Assembly (NCBI GenBank): GCA_010094045.1 | Contig: ML986630.1 | Location: 163,156 to 227,155, forward strand | Reading direction: 5' to 3' | Length of the DNA stretch: 64,000 nt | Source: Lojkania enalia | Lineage: Eukaryota > Ascomycota > Dothideomycetes > Pleosporales | In this document: positions 25,421 to 36,154 of the stretch, piece by piece | How the letters are laid out: each line of letters starts with the position of its first letter | How positions within the stretch are numbered: position 1 is the first letter of the stretch | Notes under the pieces: model-generated | Seen by the model: the letters and a program-made list of their open reading frames with translations, nothing else | Told to the model about the DNA's origin: nothing | The model's database searches: none | Position numbers and translations under genes: made by a program

Positions 25421-26990
25421 ATATTTATTTACTTACTATAACTAAAGTCTAAACTCTTCTCTATATATAGGCGTATATAGCTTATAGTACTCGTCTTAGT
25501 AGTATCTTAGATTCGTCTCCTAAACTAGAAGATATAGGTAGAAAATTCTTTAAATATATTATAAAACTGTACAAGTTAATTAAATATATCTAGTAAAATC
25601 CTTAAACAGCTCTATAAAGTAGTTTAAGATATAAAACTGTACTAGTTAAGTAGGCTCCTTCTAGAATGGTATAATTGGCCTTTTAAACGTATAAGAAATA
25701 AATTTTCTATTATATAGAGATATTCTAGCTAGTATATTAGCATATTCAGATACGATAAGATAATATATTAATAAGTAAGGTTTATCCCAGGATTAGTTAA
25801 AAGGAGCGCTAGATAAAGGCTTCGTCTCAAGATAGGTATAACATATATAGGAGCTTGGTTACTTGCCTTTAAGAGCAAATCTAGCCTAGTAGTATCGTTA
25901 ATTAAAGTACTAGAGAATTCCTTAGACCTTAGTTCGACCGCAGGTTCTATACTATATTCTCCTTTACTATTATAAGAGTATTGTAGGTAGTTAATATATA
26001 AATAGGTTTTACTCTTAATAAAAAGATCCTGCGCGCGTAGATAAAGCTAGTACTAACAGTTTTTATAGCTGTTAGAAACAGCCGCGTGAGGCCTTATAGT
26101 AGGAGTATATCTATATGTAAGTAGCCAGCAGTAAACTATTATAATATGTAGTAAAGCCTCGGATACATCGACTATACTAGTCTATTTTAGCTATATTAGC
26201 GGGGCGCAACTATATATTTATTTTACCTTGTCTGCCTTATCAGCCTTATCCGCCTGATAATAAAAGGCGATAGTAGCTGATAGCCGCTCTTATCGCCCAT
26301 CTATACTTAAGCGAATAGTGTTTTTACCTCTATTTATATAATAAACGCAGAAACTATTATACAAAAAAGGTACCTTATTAAGGATAAACTGGTAGAGCTT
26401 CTAGATAGCTTATTTACGGACTGGTATATAAGTATAATGAAAATTCTCTACACGAATATAAGTATTCTAACTAAGCCTTTTAAGTAGAGGACGGATAGCG
26501 AAGTTAAGATTTTCGTAGGGAGAAAGCTAACTAACGTAAGAGGACTAGGTTTAGAAAGGGCTAGTAACTGATATAAGCCGAGGCTGAAATCGCGAGTATT
26601 ACCTACAACCTAGATTAAGAATATAGGTTACTATTTATATCTCTTCCCTTAGTACTAATTATAGCTTGAGTTTCTAGACTCGAGTGTAGGCTGTTCTAGT
26701 TGGGTTAGATGTTAGACGCAGGGGCTATATATAGCTAGGTATTAGAATTTTATTAGATAGCTATAGCTTTAGGCTAAAGTTAAGAACGCTCTAAACCGGC
26801 GAGACTACCTACTTCTCTTATTTATCGTCTACTTTTACTTACTATGCGTGCCGCAAGAGACGCCCTTTAGGGTAGACTTTAAAGTAAAAGGAAGTTTACT
26901 TTCAATCGTTAATACTACTTTAGGAGCTATATTATTAATTTACTATTTATAAAAGATAATATTATTACAGCTGTAGTAGAGTTTATCCTA
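25420..26990 (-). pseudogene. Unidentified relic
   Basis: Two minus-strand frames join near 26480. The upstream part includes PFTLKSTLKGVSCGTHSK and VVGNTRDFSLGLYQLLALS. The downstream part includes RVENFHYTYIPVRK, FILNKVPFLYNSFCVYY and RLDLLLKASNQAPIY. A short acidic-basic repeat (QADKADKADKVK) lies near 26230. The stop pattern is RIP-like. The frame change could be an intron or an indel. Family not recognised. Confidence 0.35.
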
Positions 26991-29102
26991 GATAAAGGGC
27001 CCCGATTCGATATTAGTATAACTATTTTTTGTATGGGGTGATAAACGTTTGCAATTCTCCTTTAGAATTATAAAGAAAACTTTATTACCAATTTCATTGA
27101 GTATAGGGTTCTTAATAGCCGATTGCCGCTTGAGAAAAGTCTTGTTTAGTATATAGTACCTGAGTTTAGGGAGTTATTCGCGCTAGAATAGTAATAGTAC
27201 TTTCTCCTATTCACCCTCGACTCTAATCTACAGCTATATTATAGTATTATTAAATAGAAGCGTATCTTTCCCTACCTCTACTAGAAGAGTATAGGTGAAG
27301 GTATATTTAGAGAAGTACTGTTAACCGCTGTAGATTCGGCATAATAAATGCTTATAATATCCGTAGCTACGTAAGCTGTGGAAGAAGGTTAATTTGTTCC
27401 TAATTTACAGATTATCTAAATAAAGGTCGGAAATAATAAGATCCTATAAATAGTTGTTTATATTGTCCGAAAGTAATTTAAACTGCTAGGCTAAACTAAG
27501 GAATCTAGAGACTGGATAATTATAAATAAAAGGAATTGTTTAAGAGAGTTAAGCTACTTAAAGTACTAAAATATCGTTTAGATACTAGGTAGTTATACTT
27601 ATAGAAATAAGTATAGTATCCTTTTTCCCTTTATTAAAATAAATTTAGAGGAGTTCCTAAAACGGCCTAAGTATTTCGGGGATTTCATCTACGACTAGAC
27701 CTTTTTTTCTACTCTCTAAGGACTCGCCTCCGCCTTAGCCTACGTCTATAATCTAAAGCTTAATATTAAGACCTATAGTATTAAACTTGAGCGGATTAGA
27801 TACTATAATAACTTCCGGCTCTAAAATATTTTTATTAATTCGTAGACCTTTTTACTTGCTAATTTTAGGTTATTAAAATTTAAGCTAGTAGAAGATAGAT
27901 CTAGAACTGAATAGAAGGCTGGTACACCTAGTTACCGCGTACCCGAGTGTATAGATATAAGTTTTTATCCTTAAAAAGTAGAATATAGTATAGATATATA
28001 GGCCTTCGGTTATATAATCGCAGAGATGGTTATATATATAAAGAATAGCCCTAACGGTATTACTTAGTTTAGACGAAACAGATATTCTCTAGGTATCTAC
28101 CTACGTATTAAAGATAAAAGCTTCTATAATAGATGTAAACTTAAACCGGCTATCTATTAATAGTTTAATACGTTACTAGGAGAGCCTACTTTATTATACG
28201 CAGTAGATCTAGTCGACCTTTTACTATCTATACTTAAAGTTAATATAGAGAAGAGGCTGGATTACCCTAAATTATATAGGAAGCTTAACTTCCTATATAC
28301 TAAGTCCTATTTAACACCTACTATAGAAGCTCTAGAGCGTTTAGTTAGCCTGATAGAAACATCTCTCGAATCTACCGAAGGGCTACTAATTATAGAACTC
28401 TAGTTTAAACTAGAACAGCTTAAAGCTTAGTTAGCTATATTTAGATTAATTAGACAATTAAGATAGTTTCTAGAATTTAATTATATAGAAGTTAGAGAGG
28501 GAAAAGTTAAGAAGTTGTAATTAGTCTCCCGTAAAATGTTAGGCCGATTAGAACTCAAACTAAATAAATTCAACTCGAACCTATAATATATAGATATAAT
28601 AAAACCAAATACGATTAATACATCTATTATTAGTAAAATATAAGACCTGATATAAGACCTTTAAGAGTTACTATTATAGAGAAATAAGAACCGCGCGCAA
28701 TTTCTTTAGTGTACTAGGATACTAGATACCTATAATATTAAGCGTCTTTATATACTTAAGCTTTAAAAGCCTATAGTAAGAGATAATTAATACGCTAGTA
28801 TTAGCACCCTAGCTGTAATTAAGTAACTACTCCTATAGTTCGAGTATAATCTGCCTTTAGAAGGAGCTTAGGTATTACTATCTAAGAGTAATATACGTGT
28901 TAAGGATTACTTTGGGCCTAACTATATCGGTACTTACTAGGATAGTATAAAGGTGTTTATTAAAGTTCTATATTATAATATATATTAGGAGGGTATAGTA
29001 GTTAAAGAAAGAGCGACACGTATATAACTAGTTGCCGAAGGCTTTTACTAGAGCTAAGAACTGCCCGAACTTTGCGTCCCGAAATATATTAGTTTTATCC
29101 CG

Positions 29103-29468
29103 ATGAAAAATGCCTTTAGATTTCTATATCTATTCTCTACCGCTACGGATATATTAAGAACGCTTCTAGAGCTTCTTGATATAAAACGTAAGTTAGTCTC
29201 TACGTTAGAAATAAGAATACAACTGGCTAATAAGCTCGTCTTATCTATAGCGGAACTACATACGGTTGGCTGGTTATATAGGAACCTCAACTCTAACAAT
29301 ATTATTTTCTTTACTAGGCGGGACTGTTTAACTAAAGAGAATATAGAAAATCTATATATAATAGAACTAACTAGAGCGTGCCCGGATAGCGATTGCTGGT
29401 ATAGTAAGGGACTTAATAATGCTTGTCTAATAGACTACTGCTATCTTAAGTACGTTAAATTACGTTGA
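29103..29468 (+). other. Longest surviving open stretch (121 codons) inside the pseudokinase segment
   Basis: This part of the relic has no stop for 121 codons and holds the HTVGWLYRN-NSNN motif, corresponding to a degenerate catalytic loop. Because no catalytic Asp is present, the ancestral domain was probably a pseudokinase. It is a fragment of the larger relic, not an independent gene. Confidence 0.6.
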
Positions 29469-29879
29469 TTTTAAGTAGTATATAACTATTATAGCCTTAG
29501 TATTATATTGCTTAAGATTAGACTATAGAGATTAGTAGGGAGTATTACTTTTAAATAGCCAACTGTAACGCCTAAAGACATCCGGATTATATTAATAGAA
29601 AAATATGCTAAGAATCTAAGGTCTTAAATAGGAAGTATATATTATAGGGTAGTACTTATATATATAAATAGATGTCTTATTTTAGAAGAGAGAAGAGAAG
29701 ATACAGCTACTTCGCGTCTAGACTTTTATAAAAGAGTTGGGGATGTTTTAGGCAGAATATTAGAATTCCCTCTATAGAATTAATCAACTAAGGTATATAG
29801 GAGTTCTAAGAATATTAAGAATTTAAAACTTAAATTTGGGGGCGCTCTGTAAAGTGTATTCTCTTAGAAGGTATCTATT

Positions 29880-30260
29880 AGTTTATAGTAAGAGCGCCTA
29901 GGACCTATAGTAAGTATTAATAAAGTACTTAGAGCGGACTATCCTAATACGCTAGCTAGTATAGCTAACCTAGTATTAACGTACTTGGACTAAGGCAGGT
30001 AGAATAATACTGAAGAGTTAGAGGTGTAAGTAATAGAGATAAGTAAGATAAAGCTTGGAGCGGATTATCCTAATATACTAACTAGTATAGCTAACCTAGC
30101 GTTGACGTATTAGAAGTAAGATCGGTAGAAGGATGCCGAAATGCTGAAGGTATAAGTAATAGAGATACGAAAGACGAAGCTCGGGGTAGACTATCCTTCG
30201 ACTCTAACTAGTATAGCTAACCTTACATTCACGTTTAAGGGTTAGGGCTCTATAAGTAAA
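29880..30260 (+). repeat. TPR-coding units, three copies
   Basis: Three units of about 126 bp encode ADYPNTLASIANLVLTY, ADYPNILTSIANLALTY and VDYPSTLTSIANLTFTF. They are the same type as the 20.4-21.85 kb array but on the opposite strand. Confidence 0.8.
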
Positions 30261-31062
30261 GCAATTTCCCTAATATAGGACTACTATAAGTTGCGGGCAG
30301 TTATCCTAGGTCCTTAATATCCTAATACTATATTATCTCGCGAAGCCCTTATAACGTAGCAGCTAGAGGGTCTAGAACTTAATAAGCAGAATAACATCTA
30401 ATAAGGGAGAGGTGTAGTAGTAAGTAGATCGTCTTTAAAGCGGTAGACTAGGAATAGTATAAAAGCGGTATAGCTAAAGTAGAGCAGTTTACTTACCAAT
30501 TATAATAAGGTGCTGCCTATGCGAGATAGGACTTTAAGTTACTACTACTAGTAGGGAGGACAACCAACCCGCACCTGCTATAGGGTTTATAAAGTAGCAA
30601 ATTCTATAAGAGGTAAATTAGTTAACTAGAGGTATAGTAAAGGTTAAGTTATATCGCAAGGCTGCGGGGCTAAAGCCGGCCCTCTTACTAAGACTTTATA
30701 CAGCTATAAGTATAGTAGCTACTAAGTAGAGTATATAGTATATGCGATAATTATGTGGCTGTTTCGTACTAGCTGGGACTAGTAATTATTCTAGTTGGAA
30801 GTACTAATTAGGGTAGCAACCCTGCATAAATTTACGTATAGTAGTAGATATAAAGCTAGTAATAATTCGTAAGTATCGTAGTTATTATAGTTATTAATAA
30901 CTTACCGGAAATATTCTTATATATAAGCCTTTACTAAGGTAACTTCTTTGGGCAAATAGGGAAAGATAGTTAACGGTTGTTATTCGTTAAGCTAACTACT
31001 ATTATAACTAACTACAATAGAACAAAGTATTAATCTCTAATAAATAGGAGATAAGAAACTAT

Positions 31063-31335
31063 TTAAGTTGACTACGAAGAATTAAAATAATAAAGGAGAT
31101 CTTCTATAGTTATATAGACTTTGTCTTCGTTAATTTATCCTAGATCCTGAATCTATCCTAGCTCCGGGATCCCTATAGCTCCCGGAGCCATATCTTTAGC
31201 GGGATCTTTATTATATAACTGCTAACTTAAGCTGCCCCGCGACCTTCTTCTATAGTACTTTTCTTATACTTAATTATATACTATAGGTAAGGTGTACTTC
31301 CTTTATAACTATTCGTCCTTATCCTTGTTATTTAT
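31063..31335 (+). repeat. Repeat D, copy 1 (LTR-like or MITE-like)
   Basis: It begins GTTGACTACGAAGAAT and has a reverse-complementary ATTCTTCGT-like block some 70 bp later, followed by a region rich in GGGATCC/TCCCGG. The same order occurs at 32128-32400. It lies within the first insertion of repeat A copy 3. The exact ends are not known. Confidence 0.5.
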
Positions 31336-31400
31336 AATAGTAGTAAGGCTCTAAAGCTTAGATAATACCGCTATAAGTATTATAGAGTAGTAAGAGCTTA

Positions 31401-31613
31401 TGTAAGGGGTTTCGCAGGTAGGGAGGTATAGTATATATAGATAGGTAGGAGAGGGTGATATACTATAAGATAGTATTAATATAGTAATGAGACGAATCCT
31501 TAAGGAGTACTTAGAAGTTGTAGAGAGGATATATACAGGCAGTTACGTGACTATATACGGACCGATAATAATCCGGGTAGTCTCTAGTAGGAGTCCGCTA
31601 GATGGGTGTAACA
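31401..31613. mobile_element. Solo LTR, 213 bp, nested in repeat A
   Basis: The insert begins TGTAAGGGGTTTCG and ends GGTGTAACA, the TG...CA ends of LTRs. It is flanked by a perfect 5-bp duplication, GCTTA, at 31396-31400 and 31614-31618. Removing the insert and one GCTTA restores the order of repeat A as seen at 41.2 kb. No internal retroelement sequence remains, so it is a solo LTR by inference. Confidence 0.7.
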
Positions 31614-31744
31614 GCTTAATAGTAGTACTATAGGGAAGGAACGCTATTTTACTAAAGAATAAGGCTCTCTATAAATCCGGCGTAAAGGCGACGATGCGTA
31701 ACATAATTTTTAGATTAAAGGGGTTCTAGATATCTAGAAATAGC

Positions 31745-31935
31745 TATAATATCCCTTACTATATAGCGAGAAGTACTCCGTAGCGAGAAAAATTAGAGGT
31801 ACTTAGACTTTAAAGTAGTATACTTTTATCCACATCTAGATATCTATGCTGTACTATTTAGGGTAGTCTGCTATAGGTCTTCTTCTATCTCCCCGGCGCT
31901 ACTTCTAGTTAAATTACTAATCTCGTCTATTACAA
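31745..31935 (-). repeat. Segment B, copy 1
   Basis: About 190 bp beginning TTACTATATAGCGAGAAGTACT and ending near TTACTAATCTCGTC. It is found inverted at 41765-41950. It contains the 16-bp motif in inverse form (31798-31813). In both places it sits at the distal end of repeat A, suggesting insertion of a small element there. Confidence 0.6.
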
Positions 31936-32127
31936 TAAGGTTATACTTACCTAGAGTGTAACTTTACTACGGGATTATTCTTGTAGTCTCGAGCGACGCT
32001 GTATTTTACAAATAATCTTAATTCTATAACTAACTATAGAATAACTAGTCTGGGATAGTAATTTATATAAGGAATATATTATAAAGCGATTGAACTTTTT
32101 TTAAAGCAAGCGTTCAGACAATTTAAT
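31935..32127. other. Unassigned spacer
   Basis: Degraded sequence between segment B and repeat D. No feature recognised. Confidence 0.3.
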
Positions 32128-32400
32128 TGAGTTGACTACGAAGAATCAGATATAATATAGGAGATCCTCCACAATTATATAGACCTATTCTTCGTTACTT
32201 AGATCCCGTCTTGCCCTGGTCACTTCATAGCTCCCGGGATCCGCCAAGCCTTCCTGGCTCCCGGGATCCACCTCGTGTTTCTCCTTGGCGGGATCCTGAT
32301 CACGTGATTCCTTGGCTTGCTGCGCCGCCCATTCCGGGCCGGTAGTATCCAATAACTACGTTCCCTCCAAGCAACCATTTTCGGCGGCTAATCCACCTTC
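32128..32400 (+). repeat. Repeat D, copy 2, little mutated distally
   Basis: It has the same start (GTTGACTACGAAGAAT) and hairpin-like block as copy 1. It then continues with repeated CTCCCGGGATCC motifs in nearly unmutated, GC-rich form. Comparing copies shows C-to-T/G-to-A decay in copy 1. Confidence 0.55.
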
Positions 32401-32605
32401 TAGTAGGTTCCTGCTTGTATCTTTATAAGGTTGAAGTTCCCGCACGGGTCCCATTTGGCTAACCGCCCTGTTTCCCTGCGTTCGTTCTTCCCGTAGGGGC
32501 TCTACCCCTCCTTCGGCCTGTGCCGCATATGGTCCTTCGTCCCGTAAGTATGATTTTCCCGTGCGGGCGTTCCGTCCCCACGGTCGTTCGTCTGGTATGG
32601 GGTTT
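32400..32605. other. GC-rich, weakly mutated segment
   Basis: Contains repeated CCCGTAxG and CGTTCGTTCTTCCCG type motifs and little RIP. It may be the remainder of the repeat D element. Not coding as far as I can see. Confidence 0.35.
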
Positions 32606-33135
32606 CGTTCTATAACATCGTCGTTGCCTTTGCGCCTAATTCGTAGAGAGCCTTATTCTTTAGCGAAACAGCGTTCCTTCTCTATAGCACTACTATTATG
32701 CTCTTACTACCCTATAATACTTATAACAGTGCTATCTAAGTCTTAGAACCTTACTACGATACTTAGGAGTTATTACTAGCCTTATGTCTGCTGTCGCACA
32801 CAAATTCATGTAGGGCTGCTATTCTAATTAGTACCTCTAACCGGAACGATTATTAGTCCTAACTAGTGCGAAACAGCTATATAATTATTACAGTGTACTT
32901 CGCAAATTAGTAGCTGCTAGGCCTGTGGCGGTGTAAAGTCTTGGCAGGCGGGCCGACTCTTAGCCTAGCAGCCTTACGATCCAACTCAACCTTGGCCATG
33001 CCTCCAGTCAACCAACTCACCTCTTACAGAATTCGCCACCTCACAAGGTCCTGGCTAGAGTGGGTCGGCCGTCCTCCCTACCAGTAGTGGCGAGATATCA
33101 TTGCGGTTAACGCCGCTACGCTGACAGATCATTCC
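32605..33135 (-). repeat. Repeat A, copy 4
   Basis: A minus-oriented body copy from CATCGTCG (about 32607) to CGCTACGCTGACAGATCA (33116-33133). It is the least mutated of the long copies in its distal third (32930-33130). It carries an additional GAGATATCATTGCGGTTAAC stretch near 33090 not seen in copy 2. It lies downstream of, and in sense with, the minus-strand membrane protein relic. Confidence 0.7.
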
Positions 33136-33370
33136 AGGCTACTTCTTCAGGTACCCTTCAAGTACCTGTATTTGTACAGTATCTCTACTACCTTGTTAAG
33201 CGTGTATTATTTCCTGATTATTACTATTTACACATGGATTATCAAAGCCCTTCTTAAGCCATTCTCGCTTGCGCTTCAGCGCGCTAACACTTACCTCGCC
33301 TCCCGTAATTTTTAGTTTATCACATCGTTTAATATTCAGGACGGCCTGTTTTCCTCTTCCCTAAAGGAAT
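33135..33370. other. Weakly mutated spacer
   Basis: A short minus-strand frame near 33210-33300 (VSALKRKREWLKKGF) may be a coding remnant but is too short to assign. Nothing else recognised. Confidence 0.3.
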
Positions 33371-34660
33371 ATTATGTAATGGTTGGGCTCCTAAAGTTTA
33401 TCCAACGGCCCTTGCACAAGCTCGAGATCCGTTTCCATCTTCCACCGGCCGCTGGGCGAACCCTTTCCACCGTATCTTAAGCCCTTTACATGGCTCGACT
33501 TCATATATCTCGCCATCGATATTACAGCTAGGCTGCGCCGCCTAGAGTAGTGTTTAACATAGGATGGTGGCTCTCTCTGCGAGTATATTGTCTTCCAAGA
33601 AGCAACGGCAGGTCCTTAATAAGATGAAACAGCGCATCTAGGACCACCAAGCCAAAAGCGTACATGGGCCCTAGAATGGCAAAGACAGTAAAGCCGTACG
33701 ATGCTTGCTGGAAGGCGGCGTCGTCCTTAAGCCGCTCTGTGGCGAGGCCAACCTACATTGCGGTCAGCACCAGGGCAACAAAGACGGTGGCCGTAGCCAT
33801 CCAGGCGAGGTTATCGCCGAAGAGGCTGCCGTAGTTATACCAACTGCGGAAGTAGGAATCGAAGCGCGGAAGGTATATAAAACGGTAGATAGTATTAATA
33901 CGCGAGAGGCGGAGCTCGGCGCGTAAAAAGCGCTCGTACATCATACTTGAGTCGCGCTCGTGCATTCGGAGCAACTCTCTAGCTAGGATCTTCTAGTCTA
34001 CCCATTTAATCGGCTTGTCGTCTTCGTTGTAAGGTAAGAGGCGCTTTTCGTTAGCAACGTGGAAGTCGCTCTTAGATGATATAAGATAAGCGTAGGTGTA
34101 AAGGAAGCCGAGGGCGACTTTCCGCGGGGCTGTCCAACAGGTCGCTACCAGATTATCGTATAAGCAGGCGCTGGGGCACTGTAGGTTGATCTGGCAAAAG
34201 GCCGGATTAAGAAGAAAACGCGGGACGGGCTTAACGAAGAGTCTACCCTCGTTTGCCTAAAGGAGGTGTAAGTCTATCCTATCAACAACGACGATTTCCC
34301 GGCCTACAGTAAGATAATAGTACAGTAGTATAGCAGGACGATTCGCACCAGCGAACCACAGATACCTTAACATATCGGCCAGGCTCCCTAGGGACAACTC
34401 CCTCCGTAAAAACGCTGGCGTGTCCTCCGTCAGGTCGCGGACAGCACGCTTGCTAGTAGCCTTATGGTAATAATACGTAGCCGGCAAGGCATCGGTAGTA
34501 CCCTCTTCCTCCCTAAGCACCGTACTTATAACCTAGATAGGCTATCGTTAGAGGGTTTAGACGCTTTAACGCTGGTAGAGCTAGTAGCGTACCGGCTAGA
34601 GTGGGAGAGCTGCGGGGGCTATAGAATCCGGAGAAGCGAAGGGAGCTAGTCGTTAGACGG
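33370..34660 (-). pseudogene. Membrane protein relic resembling fungal DUF6601
   Basis: A minus-strand frame begins upstream of 34520 and includes LADMLRYLWFAGANRPA, VGREIVVVDRIDLHLL and RLFVKPVPRFLL. It continues with LGFLYTYAYLISS, SDFHVANEKRLLP and LRLSRINTIYRFIYLPRF. Two hydrophobic segments near the C-terminus (around WMATATVFVALVLTAMQVG at about 33760-33820 and YGFTVFAILGPMYAFGLVVL at about 33640-33700) are predicted membrane helices. The layout, with an N-terminal soluble part, a SRINTIYR motif and two C-terminal helices, matches my recollection of DUF6601 proteins, whose function is unknown. Few stops are present, so RIP was mild here. It is divergent from the NLR relic at 35.2 kb. 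Confidence 0.6.
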
Positions 34661-35159
34661 GGATACTAAATGCTGCTTGGCGACGGTATAAAGAACATCT
34701 ACCTGCGATTGTCAAAATGAGTAGAATAGCTAGAGGAATATAATCTAAATGAAAACGCAGCTTGGTAAGAGCAGAGCAGTATAAGATGGGTAATATTTGT
34801 TACTAGCGGCATAGGTTAAAATGAGGAAATTTGTAATCATGTTCAGGCAGCTGGCACCGCAATGCCGCAGCTCTAGCTGGTAAGCATAATTGGATAAAGA
34901 CGAGCGGTTGCGCTGCGTGTCTTAGCCCCCACCTAACAGCTGATCCAATTTCTCGACGGATACATCACGCATCCTCTATAATCTCCGGTTGTTAAGGCGC
35001 TCCTCTCGACCATCGTCAAGGTGTAATATATAGCAGCTCCCGTCTTAAGGACTACGTCGTAAACTATCAACCTTAGTCCGAAGCGCTAAGCGCTAGGTGC
35101 GGAACTCCCTGCTGTTAAACCCCGCCGGTGCACGCTAGGCTTTACCTCTTCTTAAGATA
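34660..35159. promoter_or_regulatory. Divergent intergenic region between two relics
   Basis: About 500 bp separates the minus-strand membrane protein relic from the start of the NLR relic. It would have held both promoters. No specific promoter motif can be supported. Confidence 0.3.
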
Positions 35160-36095
35160 ATGACCTTAGCCAACGCCAGCCAGGCTATTTTCTCGGCTAA
35201 ATGGACAACAGTCTTTTATATTGTCCTAACCGGAGGGTTGGTTGTTACTTGTCTATAGCTCCTTCGCAGACTCGTGTATACAAATTTAGCATACTACGCC
35301 TAAGATCCAATACAATCCTAGTAACATAGAGCCCGTCTTTGTAAGGTCTACCCTACGAAGGACGAACCTGAGGAAGACGAGCCTGGCCTAGATATCGACA
35401 TCATCGCTATCTATAGTCTCGACACGAACTCGGAGAAGACGTAGATATAGTAGGAAAAGACAGGGATATGGTGGGAGAAGATGTAGATAGGGCGGGGAGA
35501 TGGCTGTAAAGTTAACTAGCTGGCCGACCCCAACATGCTCCTAAGCAGAGTCAAACGCGTCCGGATCTTTATATATAACTAGCCTGCCGACTTGCTGCAA
35601 CCGTTAGACCTGGTTTAAAAGACCTAGGACGAGTTTACTATACTTCTATTCGAGGAGATATACAGCAGAATTTAGAGCGACCCCGCGAGAAGCGAACAGC
35701 GGCCGATTCTCTTTATTACCTCGTGTCTTAGCGGAATCGTCTTAATAAAGGTACTGGTAGGCACTAGCTCGATATACTAATCCGTCCGGAGAGCTACGCA
35801 GGGCGTCGTCTTTCTCGTTATACTGTTCCGGGGGACTTCGTTTTAAGATGTAGCTGCTTTTGCCGAACCAGGTTTAAATACCTAGGCTTAAATCCGAGGC
35901 TGAGAAGTGGTCAAATTACTTACTATTATAAAGGAGCTAACTCTCGATCTTGTACAGCTTATGCAAGATTTCACTTCGCTATGTTAAGATAAGGACTATC
36001 TATACCAGATCGCTACCTTCTATAAAAAGGGAAAAACGAGTCTTCCGAGCAAAGTATTTCCTTGGTTACCGGCCTGGCTCTGCTAAGAAAAGCTG

Positions 36096-36154
36096 GTAAG
36101 GCTTTAATATCTTATCCCATGTTATTGTAAGTAAGGAGTACTAATGTTTATCAG
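36096..36154 (+). other. Relic spliceosomal intron, 59 bp
   Basis: The donor GTAAGG at 36096 and acceptor CAG at 36152-36154 bracket a phase-0 insert. A branch-point-like TACTAATG lies near 36139. Splicing joins EKL to LVNKSSAALD and is the only place where the reading frame of the NLR relic changes (frame 3 before, frame 2 after). Size and signals are typical of filamentous fungi. Confidence 0.75.

Larger units (their letters stand above)
26985..30410 (+). pseudogene. Kinase, helical linker, second kinase-like domain and TPR repeats
   Basis: The frame opens FAILL and LPLEKS (about 27048-27140). A kinase domain follows with YYNNFRLQNIFI (catalytic loop, 27798-27830), NFR for DFG (27860-27868) and GTPSYRVPEC (activation segment end, about 27920-27950). 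Next, DIQAFGYIIAEM marks the kinase C-lobe. A long helical stretch (28230-28700) leads to a second, pseudokinase-like domain (ELHTVGWLYRNLNSNNIIFF, about 29260-29330; NRCLILEE near 29665) of the kind seen in fungal HeLo/prion-inhibition proteins. Three TPR units close it (29880-30260). It could be one fusion or two adjacent genes; the frame does not decide. All stops are RIP type. Confidence 0.65.
30535..31755 (+). repeat. Repeat A, copy 3, interrupted by two insertions
   Basis: The body begins GTAGGGAGGACAACCAACC (about 30547), is aligned to about 30888, resumes at about 31345-31400, and resumes again at 31614 up to the segment near 31755. Two foreign pieces therefore split it: about 30890-31343, and a solo LTR at 31401-31613. 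It lies in sense orientation just downstream of the plus-strand kinase-TPR relic. Confidence 0.65.

Noticed and set aside
29054..29299. 81-codon minus-strand frame
   Set aside because: It is the shadow of the plus-strand pseudokinase segment that has recognisable motifs.
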